Positions 1 through 8,541 of a DNA stretch of 64,000 nucleotides are shown in pieces (positions within the stretch are counted from its first letter, which is position 1; each line of letters starts with the position of its first letter). The notes beneath the pieces were generated by a model. The model searched no databases. It had not been told where the DNA came from and was given only the letters and a program-made list of their open reading frames with translations. The stretch is from contig NZ_BDBI01000007.1 of NCBI RefSeq assembly GCF_001612905.1, positions 37,151 to 101,150 of the forward strand, in the 5' to 3' direction. Made by a program: the position numbers and the translations under genes. The stretch is from Nocardia ignorata NBRC 108230 (lineage in GTDB: Bacteria; Actinomycetota; Actinomycetes; Mycobacteriales; Mycobacteriaceae).

Positions 1-197
1 GCCGAATCCACGAAGGTGCGCACCGCCTGTTTGGCCGCGTCCATCATGGTCCCGCCGCGATCCGGGCGTTCCATCGAACCCGAGGCGTCGAGGATGATCA
101 TGGTCGGCGCGTATTCGGCGGGATCCGCCTGCGCCGGTACGGGCAACAACAACAGGAGACCCGCCGCAGCGATCGCGGCGGTGCGGAATTTCAACAT
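1..197 (-). CDS. Secreted VWA-domain protein (5' part only)
   Basis: Only the first 65 codons lie in the window; the gene runs off the left edge. The product starts with a signal peptide (MLKFRT, a hydrophobic Ala/Leu core, cleavage probably after PAQA at residue 24). A metal-ion-dependent adhesion motif D-A-S-G-S-M follows at residues 37-42, the hallmark of von Willebrand factor A domains. It is probably exported and binds a partner through Mg2+. The ATG at 195-197 is the only start that keeps the whole signal peptide. What lies after the first part of the VWA domain cannot be seen. Confidence 0.8.
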   Translation of the reverse strand, partial: MLKFRTAAIAAAGLLLLLPVPAQADPAEYAPTMIILDASGSMERPDRGGTMMDAAKQAVRTFVDS

Positions 198-361
198 AGC
201 GAGCCGACCCTACCGCGCGTCGCCGCCCCGGTCCTGACCCGATTCCCACGGGCGCGGCCGGGTCACACCACGCACGGGCCGGGGGCGGCCGACTGTGGCG
301 GGGGGCGATGGCAGCCCGCGCCTGACGCGCAATCGGGGCGTGGCGGGGCACAATCGGACCC

Positions 362-2311
362 ATGGCGTTGCAGTCCCGCGATGCGCAGGAGCGCAAACGG
401 CACGGCAGGCACTACACCCCGCCGGAGCTGGCGCGGTTTCTGGCGCGCCGGGCGCTGCTGTACGCCCCGTGCGGCGCCGAGTTGCGGGTGCTCGACCCGG
501 CCTGTGGGGACGGGGAGCTGCTGCTCGCGGTGCATCGGGAGATGGTGTCGTGCGCACCGGGTGTCGCGGTCCGGCTCACCGGGTACGACCTGGACCGCGC
601 CGCCGTCGGTGAAACGGTGGCGCGGGCTGCGGCCGAGGAAGTCGAGATCCACTGCCGAGTAGGGGATTTCCTGGCGAAGGCGCCGCGTCTGGCGAAAGGC
701 TCCTTCGATCTGATCATCAGCAACCCGCCGTATGTGCGCACGCAGCAGCTCGGCGGGGCCACTGCGCAATTGCTCAGCCGAAAGTTCGGGCTCCGTGGGC
801 GTATCGATCTCACCCATCCCTTCGTTGCCCTGGCGCCGCGTCTTCTCGCGCCGGGTGGAGTGCTCGGATTGCTCTGTGCCAACAGGTTTCTCACGACCCG
901 CGCGGGTGCCAACCTGCGCCGCATCCTCACCGCCGACCTGACCCCGGTCGAGCTCTACGACCTCGGCGATACCAAACTGTTCTCCGCCGCCGTCCTCCCC
1001 GCGATCACCATCGCCACCAGATCAGCCGCGAGCGTCGCGCATGCCCGCGCGCTTCCCGGCGACGACACGATCCCGGCCGGTGACGGTGCGAGCGGTGTAG
1101 GCGCCGACAACGCGCATCAGAACCGCGGAACGCGCGCGTATGCCGCAGCTTCCGCCTCGGCGTCCGGCACTGCGGCGGGCGGTGCTGCGGCGGCCGCGAT
1201 CGTGCCCACCGATTCGCTGTCCGCCTACGGATTCTCGAAGCGAAGCGATCCGGCGAACGTTGCCGAGAGCTCCGTCGGTTGCCGGTACGTCTCCGTCTAT
1301 GAGCGAACTGGCGACGAAACAGGCTGCGGTACAGAGCTGTTCGACGCGCTGGCCGGGGAGACCGACTGCCTGGTCGGGGCTGGGGGACGCGTATTCGCGG
1401 TTGAAGTGGGGACGTTGGCATCGCAGGGGCGTGAAGCGGCGAACGGGCCGGCGGTCGGCCGGGTGATCAGTGATCACGAACGGCCGCACGGCGAGACGGT
1501 CTGGCGGATGTCGCGTCCGGCTGTCGACCGTTGGCTCGACAAGATCGCCGACCGAACCTGGCACACCTTCGGCGAGACCGCGCGGATCCGGGTGGGTATC
1601 AAGACGACCGCCGATCGGGTGTTCATCTCCGACCACTGGGACGACCTCGATCCCACGCCCGAGCGAGAACTGCTGCAGCCCTTGATTACTCACCACGACC
1701 TCGAGCGGTGGCAGATCAAGAAGGATCGTGGCACCAGAGTGCTCTACCCCTATGACCTGCGGCAAACACGGCGCACCCCCGTCGATCTGGCCGAATTTCC
1801 GTGCGCAGCAGAGTATCTGCGCACCCATGAGAAAGCTCTGTCCGGTCGACGCTATGTTCTCGACGGCGGCCGCAAGTGGTACGAGATCTGGGTGCCGCAA
1901 CGACCGCACCTGTGGGGTGCGCCCAAACTCGTCTTCCCCGATATCAGCGAACGGCCCCGCTTCGCCCTCGACCGTTCCGGTGCCGTGGTGAACGGCGACT
2001 GCTACTGGATCTCGCTCACCGACCTCGACGCAGGCAAGTCCGCGACCGACCTGGCGTATCTCCTGATGGGCGTGGCGAATTCGGCGCTGGGCCTGCGCTT
2101 CTACGACGCGGTCTGCGGCAACCGTCTGTATTCGGGCAGGCGGCGCTGGATCACCCAGTACGTCGCCCGGCTGCCCCTGCCCGACCCGTGCGGTCCGGCC
2201 GCCGTCGAGATCGTGCGTCGCGTGCGTGGTCTCCTGGAAGACGGCGTCGCGGTGCCCGACGCCGCCGTCGACGAAGCCGTCGCCGAGGCGTTCGGGGTGT
2301 CCGCTCAGTAG
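362..2311 (+). CDS. DNA N6-adenine methyltransferase, Eco57I/TaqI type, without a visible partner
   Basis: The 649-residue protein has SAM-binding motif I (DPACGDG, residues 45-51) and catalytic motif IV (NPPY, residues 121-124), which define N6-adenine or N4-cytosine DNA methyltransferases. The long C-terminal half looks like the TaqI-type target-recognition domain. No PD-(D/E)XK nuclease domain is seen in the chain and no restriction gene lies beside it, so it may be a solitary modification enzyme. An odd stretch at residues about 225-290 is rich in Ala, Ser and Gly and looks like an insertion between catalytic and specificity domains. The gene converges on the TetR gene and the two ends overlap by 7 bp. 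Confidence 0.8.
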   Translation: MALQSRDAQERKRHGRHYTPPELARFLARRALLYAPCGAELRVLDPACGDGELLLAVHREMVSCAPGVAVRLTGYDLDRAAVGETVARAAAEEVEIHCRVGDFLAKAPRLAKGSFDLIISNPPYVRTQQLGGATAQLLSRKFGLRGRIDLTHPFVALAPRLLAPGGVLGLLCANRFLTTRAGANLRRILTADLTPVELYDLGDTKLFSAAVLPAITIATRSAASVAHARALPGDDTIPAGDGASGVGADNAHQNRGTRAYAAASASASGTAAGGAAAAAIVPTDSLSAYGFSKRSDPANVAESSVGCRYVSVYERTGDETGCGTELFDALAGETDCLVGAGGRVFAVEVGTLASQGREAANGPAVGRVISDHERPHGETVWRMSRPAVDRWLDKIADRTWHTFGETARIRVGIKTTADRVFISDHWDDLDPTPERELLQPLITHHDLERWQIKKDRGTRVLYPYDLRQTRRTPVDLAEFPCAAEYLRTHEKALSGRRYVLDGGRKWYEIWVPQRPHLWGAPKLVFPDISERPRFALDRSGAVVNGDCYWISLTDLDAGKSATDLAYLLMGVANSALGLRFYDAVCGNRLYSGRRRWITQYVARLPLPDPCGPAAVEIVRRVRGLLEDGVAVPDAAVDEAVAEAFGVSAQ

Positions 2312-2922
2312 GACGGCCGCACGCCGACCATCGGCAGCAGCGTGCGGCGCGCGAACTCCCGCCCGGCCTCTGCGTCGTCGAGCGGGATCAGCCCGTCGGG
2401 TGTCAGCGCCAGCGAGAGGGCGAGCCGGGCCATGATCTCGGCGACCAGGTCGGGGTCGAAGTCGGGGGAGCCCGCCTGCACCTCACGCAGCTTGTCGGCG
2501 AGATATTCACGTCCCACCGCCAGGATGGGCCCGGCGTCGGTGGTGAGTTTGGGCAGGATCATCTCCGGCTCGGTGCCGAGCAACCGCCGCAGCAGTTCGT
2601 TGCCCGCGATGGTCGTGACGAAGGCGACGAAGATCTCGACCAGCCGGTCCTCGGGTTCGGTGACCGCGCGGACCCGCTCGTCGATCTCGCCGACATAGCG
2701 CTGCGCCTCACGCACGCCCACCGCTTCGACCAGGTCGTTCTTGGATTCGAAGCGTCGGTACAGGGTGGCCGGGCTGATGCCGGCGCGGCGCGCGATCTCG
2801 CCCATGCTTGTCCGTTTGATCCCGAAATCCAGAAACGCCGACAGCGCGCTGTCGAGCAGTTTCTCCCCGTCGGTGACGGGTTTTTCCAGGATCCGCGCGA
2901 GGATGGTCGAGACAGTGGGCAT
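2305..2922 (-). CDS. TetR/AcrR family transcriptional regulator
   Basis: This 205-residue protein has an N-terminal TetR helix-turn-helix (the stretch with GIKRTSMGEIARRAGIS and ATLYRRFESKNDL) and a helical ligand-binding domain. The frame is open further upstream, but ATG 2922 gives the normal TetR N-terminus and sits 7 bp after the stop of the 62-codon ORF at 2930-3118, so the two are probably co-transcribed and translationally coupled. The ligand and target genes are unknown. The only co-directional neighbour is the small ORF, so autoregulation is the simplest guess. Confidence 0.85.
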   Translation of the reverse strand: MPTVSTILARILEKPVTDGEKLLDSALSAFLDFGIKRTSMGEIARRAGISPATLYRRFESKNDLVEAVGVREAQRYVGEIDERVRAVTEPEDRLVEIFVAFVTTIAGNELLRRLLGTEPEMILPKLTTDAGPILAVGREYLADKLREVQAGSPDFDPDLVAEIMARLALSLALTPDGLIPLDDAEAGREFARRTLLPMVGVRPSY

Positions 2923-2929
2923 CAGCCCA

Positions 2930-3118
2930 TTATCCCCGTGGTGGGAGATCCAGCGCGACCATCTCCTGCTCGATCGCGTTTGCCGCGAAATGCACACCCC
3001 GGGAACGTAATTCGTGAACACGGCACTGGAGTGCCTCGATACCGCCTGGTTGTGCCGCGATATCGGCCACGCTGAGCCTGCCCCCGGATCGGTGCACACC
3101 TACCTGCGCGTATGCCAC
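2930..3118 (-). CDS. Small 62-residue protein coupled to the TetR gene
   Basis: I do not recognise this protein. It starts with GTG at 3118, preceded on the minus strand by an AGGAGGT ribosome binding site with 6-nt spacing, one of the strongest sites in the window. It ends with TAA 7 bp before the TetR start. The product is soluble, mixed charged and hydrophobic, with no signal peptide or membrane segment; residues about 15-60 look helical. The good ribosome binding site and tight coupling argue that it is translated. It might be a leader or partner of the regulator, but that is a guess. Confidence 0.55.
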   Translation of the reverse strand: MAYAQVGVHRSGGRLSVADIAAQPGGIEALQCRVHELRSRGVHFAANAIEQEMVALDLPPRG

Positions 3119-3235
3119 CGTGATACCTCCTGCCCCGCGTATCGGTGCCGACCCTGAAGACTCGGTGGACCGGTCGCGATACGCAGGGCAAATGTTATCA
3201 GGTTTCCCTACTGGTCATTTGCTCAGTGTGATGCG

Positions 3236-3751
3236 TCACAACACTTCGGCGTCCCGATGAGTAGCGAGATTGTGTAGGTACACAGCGGCGTTGAGCTTGA
3301 TGCCGTCCTGCTGTGCCTCGGTGAGCTCGCGACGCACCTTGCCCGGCACCCCGGCAACCAGCGAGCCGGGCGGAATCTGGGCGCCCTCGGGGATGAGCGC
3401 GTTGGCCGCGATCAGGGTGCCCGCCCCGATCACCGCGCCGTTGAGCACGGTGGCGCCCATGCCGACGAGCACGTCGTCGCCGATGGTGCACCCGTGCAGA
3501 ATCGCGTTGTGCCCCACCGATACGCCGGAACCGACGGTGAGCGGGAAGCCGGGGTCGGCGTGCAGCACGCACCCGTCCTGGATGTTGGTGCGGGCGCCGA
3601 CGGTGATCTGTTCGAGGTCACCGCGCAGGACCGCCGAGTACCAGACGCCGACCTCGGCGCCCAGGCGCACCCGTCCGATCACGGTCGCGTTCGGCGCGAT
3701 CCATGCTGACTCGTCGATCTCGGGCGCGAACCCGCTCACCTTGATGATCAT
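3236..3751 (-). CDS. Gamma-class carbonic anhydrase family protein (left-handed beta-helix)
   Basis: The 171-residue protein is built of hexapeptide repeats of the left-handed beta-helix ([36 protein letters not shown] and so on), as in gamma-carbonic anhydrases and YrdA/PaaY proteins. The three metal-binding histidines are visible in CVLHAD and in GHNAILHG. Members usually form trimers with Zn or Fe between subunits. Real anhydrase activity is not certain because many family members have none. The gene stands alone on the minus strand; the gene that follows in its direction, the TetR pair, starts about 120 bp downstream. Confidence 0.85.
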   Translation of the reverse strand: MIIKVSGFAPEIDESAWIAPNATVIGRVRLGAEVGVWYSAVLRGDLEQITVGARTNIQDGCVLHADPGFPLTVGSGVSVGHNAILHGCTIGDDVLVGMGATVLNGAVIGAGTLIAANALIPEGAQIPPGSLVAGVPGKVRRELTEAQQDGIKLNAAVYLHNLATHRDAEVL

Positions 3752-3887
3752 GCGGCGATTATCGCGCTGGGCTCCGGCGTCTGGCGCGGTGGGCCGCCGC
3801 CCGGTGGTCGCAGCGCCTGTGAGGTGGGGATCCGGACACGCGACGGATTCGACTGCGGCCCGCCGAAACAGGATCTAGTCTGGGTGA

Positions 3888-5000
3888 ATGACGGCAACGG
3901 GCGTAACTTCCGGTGTTCCGGCCGAGGTAAAACCGCAAGAATTCCGGGTCGCGCTGACTCCGGCCGGTGCCGCGGAGCTCGCCGCCCACGGGCACGAGGT
4001 GCTCGTGCAGGCGGGTGCTGGTGTCGGCTCGGGCTTCGCCGACGACGACTACCGGGCCGCCGGTGCGCGGATCGCGGTCGACGCCCACCAGGTGTGGGCC
4101 GAGTCCGATCTGGTGTTGAAGGTGAAAGAACCCATCGCGCAGGAGTATTCGCTGATGCGGCGCGAGCAGGTGCTTTTCACGTATCTGCATCTGGCCGCGT
4201 CGAAGGACTGTACCGACGCGATCCTTTCGTCGGGGATCACCGCCATCGCCTATGAGACGGTCCGGGCGGCCGACGGTTCGTTGCCGTTGCTCGCGCCGAT
4301 GAGCGAGGTGGCGGGCAAGCTCAGCGCCCAGGTCGGTGCCTATCACCTGATGGCGCCGATGGGCGGGGAAGGCGTGCTGCTCGGCGGCGTGCCCGGGGTT
4401 CGGCCCGCCGACGTGGTGGTGCTCGGCGGTGGCGTGGCGGGCACCAACGCGGCGAGCGTCGCGGTGGGGATGGGTGCGCGGGTGAGCGTGCTCGATACGA
4501 ATCTGGCCCGGTTGCGGGAACTCGACGCCCGGTTCGCCGGGCGGGTCGGTACCCTGGCCTCGCACGCCCTCGAGATCGAGAAGGCCGTGCTCGCCGCCGA
4601 TCTGGTGATCGGGTCGGTGCTCGTGCCCGGGGCGAAGGCGCCGAAGCTGGTGTCCGACGAGCTGGTCGCGCGGATGCGGCCGGGTTCGGTACTCGTCGAC
4701 ATCGCCGTCGACCAGGGCGGTTGCTTCGAGTCGACCCGTCCGACGACGCACGCGAATCCCACCTTCCCCGTGGGTAATTCGCTGTTCTACTGTGTCGCGA
4801 ACATGCCCGGCGCGGTCCCGCACACCTCCACCGTGGCGCTCACGAACGCCACCCTGCCCTACGCGCTGGCCATCGCCGACAACGGCTGGCGTGGGGCGTG
4901 CACCGCTGATCCCGGGTTGTCGGCCGGGCTCACCGCGGTCGACGGAAAGCTGCTGTCGGCGGAAGTGGCCGCAGCGCACGGGTATTCGCTCGGGGTCTAG
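3888..5000 (+). CDS. ald: Alanine dehydrogenase
   Basis: The enzyme catalyses NAD-dependent interconversion of L-alanine and pyruvate plus ammonia. The 370-residue length is normal (about 371). Visible features are the substrate lysine in LVLKVKEP, the catalytic histidine in YLHLA, the Rossmann motif GGGVAG followed by TNAAS, and the conserved end segment with NMPGAVPHTST. The start at ATG 3888 gives the usual N-terminus, where GVPAEVKPQEFRVAL matches the family. It is monocistronic, and its stop overlaps the end of the convergent NTF2-like gene by 4 bp. No AldR-type regulator gene lies next to it. Confidence 0.92.
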   Translation: MTATGVTSGVPAEVKPQEFRVALTPAGAAELAAHGHEVLVQAGAGVGSGFADDDYRAAGARIAVDAHQVWAESDLVLKVKEPIAQEYSLMRREQVLFTYLHLAASKDCTDAILSSGITAIAYETVRAADGSLPLLAPMSEVAGKLSAQVGAYHLMAPMGGEGVLLGGVPGVRPADVVVLGGGVAGTNAASVAVGMGARVSVLDTNLARLRELDARFAGRVGTLASHALEIEKAVLAADLVIGSVLVPGAKAPKLVSDELVARMRPGSVLVDIAVDQGGCFESTRPTTHANPTFPVGNSLFYCVANMPGAVPHTSTVALTNATLPYALAIADNGWRGACTADPGLSAGLTAVDGKLLSAEVAAAHGYSLGV

Positions 5001-5491
5001 GCCTCCGCGAAGGTTCCCTCGGCGATGACGGAGTCCGCCAGGAGCGGGCGGGTGATCGACCAGCGCTCCGTGAAATGACTGCGTGATATCTTCCAGCGGT
5101 CGTCCTCGATCACGTAGTCGTCGTCGTAGTCGCCCGTCGAGACGAACTCGGTGTTGTCGATCAGATTGACCTGGCGAAACCGCAGGGTCCACCGGCCTGT
5201 CGCGGTGCGTTCCCCGGTGAGGGTGATGTCGGGGTGGATGCCGTGGTGCATGTCGAGGACGACGTGTTTGCCGTCGACCTTGTGCAACGCGATGCGGGTG
5301 AAGATTTCGACCAGCGGTCCTGCGTCGTGGAAGGTGCCGATTCGGCCGTAGTCCAGGTCGGCGCCGGACCGGATGAAGCAGTCCCGCATCGTCTTCGGGT
5401 CCTTGTTGTCACAGGCTCGCCAGTACCGGTGCTTGAGTTGTTTGATCGCTTCGATCTTTTCGAGGGTGTCGATGCGTTGTGCGAGATCCAT
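4997..5491 (-). CDS. NTF2-like (SnoaL_4) family protein
   Basis: The 164-residue protein is a single NTF2-like cone domain of the type found in SnoaL-like cyclases, dehydratases and scytalone-dehydratase relatives. The N-terminal helix (EKIEAIKQLKHRYWRACDNKD) and the pattern DxxxxCF followed by a beta-rich part fit this family. A catalytic role is possible but the substrate cannot be told. It lies 51 bp behind the SDR gene in the same direction, so the two probably form an operon, perhaps acting on the same small molecule. Confidence 0.75.
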   Translation of the reverse strand: MDLAQRIDTLEKIEAIKQLKHRYWRACDNKDPKTMRDCFIRSGADLDYGRIGTFHDAGPLVEIFTRIALHKVDGKHVVLDMHHGIHPDITLTGERTATGRWTLRFRQVNLIDNTEFVSTGDYDDDYVIEDDRWKISRSHFTERWSITRPLLADSVIAEGTFAEA

Positions 5492-5542
5492 CGGTTGCCT
5501 GCCCGGGTGTGGAGGTGATGAGCGAATGTCGGGTTTGCGAGG

Positions 5543-6403
5543 TCAGTCGACGACCGCGTCGGAGAACACCGGAGGGTTACCGAGGAATGGCCGGTGCGAA
5601 GGCGGGTGCTGGCCCCGGGTGTCCTCGACGCCGAGTTCCCGCGCGATCTCGGCGCCGATGAGCACCTGGCCGGTACGGTCCATCAACTTGGGATCACGCG
5701 CGAGGGCATCGATGACACGACCGGTGAATTCCGGCGATTCGGCGGTCGCGGCAAGTCCGTCATAGGCGCCCGGATTCGCGGCGAACGCGGCGAGCGTGCG
5801 CTCGGTCGCGAGCAGACCCATCCAGATCGAGACGACCGCCACGTTCCACGGACGGAAGTCGACGGCCATGTCGTGCGCCATTTTGTCCACCGCCGCCTTG
5901 CCCGCACCGTATGCGGGCCCGTGCATATAGCAGGTGCCGCCGAACGACGATGTGTTCACGACCAACCCCGCGCCATCGGCCACCAGCAGCGGTGCGGCGT
6001 AGTAGGTGGCGACGTAGCTCGAGCGCATACCCACATCCAGCAGGTCGAGCAAGGTGAGCGGCTTGTCCCAGAACGGCCCCTTCTCGGTCAGGCCGTCGGG
6101 TACCGCGAGCGCGTTGTTGACCAGGATGTCGAGCCGTCCGTGCTCGTCGCGAAGACGTGCGAAGAAGGACTCGAACTGGGCATCGTCGCGATGGTCGAGC
6201 ACGACGGGCACGCCGTGGCCGCCGCGGCGGGTGATCTCCTCGGCGGTCGCGAACACTGTGCCCGGGAGTGGGGAATCGCCTTCGTTCCGCGTTCGCCCGG
6301 TGACGTAGACCGTCGCCCCGGTTTCCCCCAGCGCGAGCGCGATGCCTTTGCCCGCACCGCGACTCGCGCCGGTCACCACCACGATTCGTTCCGAACCCAC
6401 CAT
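5543..6403 (-). CDS. Short-chain dehydrogenase/reductase
   Basis: The 286-residue protein is a classical SDR with the cofactor motif TGASRGAGKG near the N-terminus, NNAL in the fourth strand and the active-site YGAGK (Tyr-x-x-x-Lys). The segment VYVTGRTRNEG after the glycine-rich motif carries arginines, which often favours NADP(H). The substrate is unknown. It precedes the NTF2-like gene and follows an ECF41 sigma gene in the same direction, but a hairpin at 6486-6504 probably separates it from the sigma gene. ECF41 factors are often found beside oxidoreductase genes, so regulation by this sigma factor is plausible, although I found no matching promoter in front of the SDR gene. Confidence 0.85.
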   Translation of the reverse strand: MVGSERIVVVTGASRGAGKGIALALGETGATVYVTGRTRNEGDSPLPGTVFATAEEITRRGGHGVPVVLDHRDDAQFESFFARLRDEHGRLDILVNNALAVPDGLTEKGPFWDKPLTLLDLLDVGMRSSYVATYYAAPLLVADGAGLVVNTSSFGGTCYMHGPAYGAGKAAVDKMAHDMAVDFRPWNVAVVSIWMGLLATERTLAAFAANPGAYDGLAATAESPEFTGRVIDALARDPKLMDRTGQVLIGAEIARELGVEDTRGQHPPSHRPFLGNPPVFSDAVVD

Positions 6404-6485
6404 CGACTCCCTACCCTGTCCGACAGGTCACACCGTGCGACACGTTCCACTACTGAACCGGACCGGCCGGAGGGGTCACAGAGAT

Positions 6486-6504
6486 CTTCCCGGTAGCCGG
6501 GAAG
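6486..6504 (-). terminator. Hairpin after the ECF41 sigma gene
   Basis: A perfect 8-bp stem (CTTCCCGG/CCGGGAAG) with a 3-nt loop lies 29 bp downstream of the sigma-factor stop codon on the minus strand. There is no long T tract, as is common in high-GC actinobacteria. Confidence 0.5.
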
Positions 6505-6532
6505 GTAATGGCTCGGCTTGTCACATCTACCG

Positions 6533-7471
6533 CTAGTCCTCGGCGCGGCCCATGTACCAGTCGGGTGCGCCCTCGGTCGGCAGGTCGCGCAGCTTGTCGG
6601 GGTTGCGGACCACATTGATGGCGACGATGCGCCCGTCGTCGACGACGAACGAGAAGACACCGATGTGGGTGCCGTCGAACACCACCAGCCCCGGTGCGCC
6701 GTTGACCAGCACCGCACGGCCCCAGGCATCGGTCGCCGACGGTGCGTGGTACCAGCCGAGCAGCATCTTGGCGATGAGTTCGGCGCCGCGCACCGGCTGG
6801 CGGATCGCGGGCACCTTGCCGCCACCGTCGGCGGTGAGCACCACCTTCTCGTCCAGCACGCCGAGCAACGAACTCAGGTCGCCCGAGCGCCAGGCCAGGG
6901 CGAACGCCGAAACCACCTTCTCCTGTTCGGCGGGCGACGCCGGGAATCGCGGCGTGCCGCTCTCCACGTGCTTACGGGCACGCGAGGCCAGCTGACGCAC
7001 CGCGGCCGGGGTGCGCCCGACCACCTCGGCGACCTCAGGACCCGACATCCCGAACACGTCCTGGAGCACGAAGGCCGTGCGTTCGGCGGGGGAGAGGGAT
7101 TCGAGCACGACCAGCAGTGCGGTGGTGACCCGTTCGTCCTGGGTGATGCGGTCGGCTGGATCGTCCATGGTGCTGACCTCCGGTTCCGGCAACCACTCGC
7201 CGACGTACTGTTCGCGCCGAGCCCGCGCGGACCCGAGCTGGTCGAGGGCGAGCCTGCCCGTCACGGTGGTGAGCCAGGCGCGCAGATTGTCGATCTCGTC
7301 CGCCTTGCCCGCCTCGTGCTGCCGCTGCAGCCGCAGCCACGCCTCCTGCACCACGTCCTCGGCGTCGGCCAAGCTGCCGAGGGTGCTGTAGGCGAGCCTG
7401 CGCAGGTAGGCGCGGTGCTCCTCGAAGCGTCGCGCCAGTTCCGCGCGGTCGAGGTTCGCGGTGTCGGTCAT
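6533..7471 (-). CDS. ECF41-group RNA polymerase sigma factor with SnoaL-like C-terminal domain
   Basis: The 312-residue protein has sigma region 2 (RRLAYSTLGSLADAEDVVQEAWLRL), the linker motif YVGEWLPEP, sigma region 4 (SPAERTAFVLQDVFGMSGPEVAE) and a fused NTF2/SnoaL-like domain with DGGGK and, at the end, NPDKL. WLPEP and DGGGK are signatures of the ECF41 group, in which the C-terminal domain regulates activity in place of an anti-sigma factor. The start ATG 7471 was chosen because the longer frame adds 92 residues unrelated to the family. A promoter of the ECF41 type lies upstream at 7528-7554, which suggests autoregulation. Confidence 0.9.
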   Translation of the reverse strand: MTDTANLDRAELARRFEEHRAYLRRLAYSTLGSLADAEDVVQEAWLRLQRQHEAGKADEIDNLRAWLTTVTGRLALDQLGSARARREQYVGEWLPEPEVSTMDDPADRITQDERVTTALLVVLESLSPAERTAFVLQDVFGMSGPEVAEVVGRTPAAVRQLASRARKHVESGTPRFPASPAEQEKVVSAFALAWRSGDLSSLLGVLDEKVVLTADGGGKVPAIRQPVRGAELIAKMLLGWYHAPSATDAWGRAVLVNGAPGLVVFDGTHIGVFSFVVDDGRIVAINVVRNPDKLRDLPTEGAPDWYMGRAED

Positions 7472-7527
7472 CGTGCCAGCCGTTCGGTCGAGAGCGGGCG
7501 GGTCGCCCAGGATGCTGTCATGGAGAC

Positions 7528-7554
7528 GACGAAGCAGACGCATCCGGTGTGACA
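7528..7554 (-). promoter_or_regulatory. ECF41-type promoter of the sigma gene
   Basis: On the minus strand TGTCACA (7554-7548), 16 nt and CGTC (7531-7528) occur in this order 57 bp before the sigma start. This equals the promoter pattern TGTCACA-N16-CGTC that I recall for ECF41 sigma factors. Its place in front of an ECF41 gene makes chance unlikely. Confidence 0.7.
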
Positions 7555-7582
7555 TCGTTGCCCCACCGGTTAACCTCGCCCC

Positions 7583-8500
7583 GTGCACAAGGGGATTTCG
7601 ACCGCCGCGGGACTGCTGCTCGGTTTCGCACTCGACCGGGTACTCGCCGACCCACGCCGCTGGCATCCGGTAGCCGGATTCGGCACGGCGGCAGCGGCAT
7701 TGGAGCAGCGAACCTACGCCGACACCCACCGCGCCGGAATCCTGCACGAAACCGTGGCGGTCGGCTCGGTCCTCGCGTTCGCTGCCGTAGCCGCGCGCGG
7801 TGGCCTCCTCGCGACAACCCTCGCCACCTGGACCGTTCTGGGCGGCCGCAGCCTGGCCCGGGCCGGCCGCGACATGGCCGACCGGCTCGACGCAGGCGAT
7901 ATCGACGCCGCCCGCGAACTGCTGCCCTCACTGTGCGGACGCGACCCCTCGGTCCTCGACGCCGACGGATTGGCCCGCGCCGCACTCGAATCCATCGCCG
8001 AGAACACCTCCGACGCCACCGTCGCACCGCTGCTGTGGGGTGCTGTGGCCGGAGTGCCCGGGTTGCTCGGATATCGAGCGGTGAACACGCTCGACGCGAT
8101 GGTCGGCTACCGCAACGAGCGCTACCTGCGTTTCGGCTGGGCAGCCGCCCGCACCGACGATGCGGCGAATCTCGTCCCCGCGCGGGTGACCGGACTGCTC
8201 ACAGTGGTGCTGGCGCCGCTCGTCGGCGGAACCCCCGGCCAGGCCTGGCAAGCCTGGCGCCAGGACGCGCGCAAACACCCGAGCCCCAACGCCGGTGTTG
8301 TCGAGGCATCGATGGCAGGCGCACTCGGGGTCCGACTCGGCGGCCGCACCCAGTACCGCTACGGAGCGGAACTACGCCCGACACTGGGGACCGGGCGCGC
8401 CCCCGAAACCGAAGATCTCCGCAGAGCCGTCCGTATGTCGGAAGCAGTACAGATCGGAGCCGTAGCAGTCAGCGCCGCGCTGGCATTGCTGCGTAGGTGA
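7583..8500 (+). CDS. cobD: Cobalamin biosynthesis protein CobD/CbiB
   Basis: CobD attaches the aminopropanol arm to adenosylcobyric acid to give adenosylcobinamide and is an integral membrane protein. The 305-residue protein has the family signatures LADPRRWHPVAGFG near the N-terminus, ENTSDATVAPL in the middle, LGYRAVNTLDAMVG and a late HPSPNAG. Several hydrophobic segments fit the membrane location. The start is GTG 7583. No cobalamin riboswitch is visible in the 110 bp upstream. A possible cob partner, the CobC-like aminotransferase, lies 1.4 kb away. Confidence 0.9.
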   Translation: MHKGISTAAGLLLGFALDRVLADPRRWHPVAGFGTAAAALEQRTYADTHRAGILHETVAVGSVLAFAAVAARGGLLATTLATWTVLGGRSLARAGRDMADRLDAGDIDAARELLPSLCGRDPSVLDADGLARAALESIAENTSDATVAPLLWGAVAGVPGLLGYRAVNTLDAMVGYRNERYLRFGWAAARTDDAANLVPARVTGLLTVVLAPLVGGTPGQAWQAWRQDARKHPSPNAGVVEASMAGALGVRLGGRTQYRYGAELRPTLGTGRAPETEDLRRAVRMSEAVQIGAVAVSAALALLRR

Positions 8501-8541
8501 ATGGACGGGCGACAACGCGGCCACCCAGCGGACTCCACCGA

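Noticed and set aside
6427..6525. Three GTCACA copies between the SDR and the ECF41 sigma gene
   Set aside because: They recall the ECF41 -35 element but lie on the plus strand, pointing away from the SDR gene, and none has CGTC at 16 bp.
7472..7582. Cobalamin riboswitch before cobD
   Set aside because: No B12-box-like sequence is present, and the 110 bp are too short for the full aptamer; the ECF41 promoter occupies part of it.
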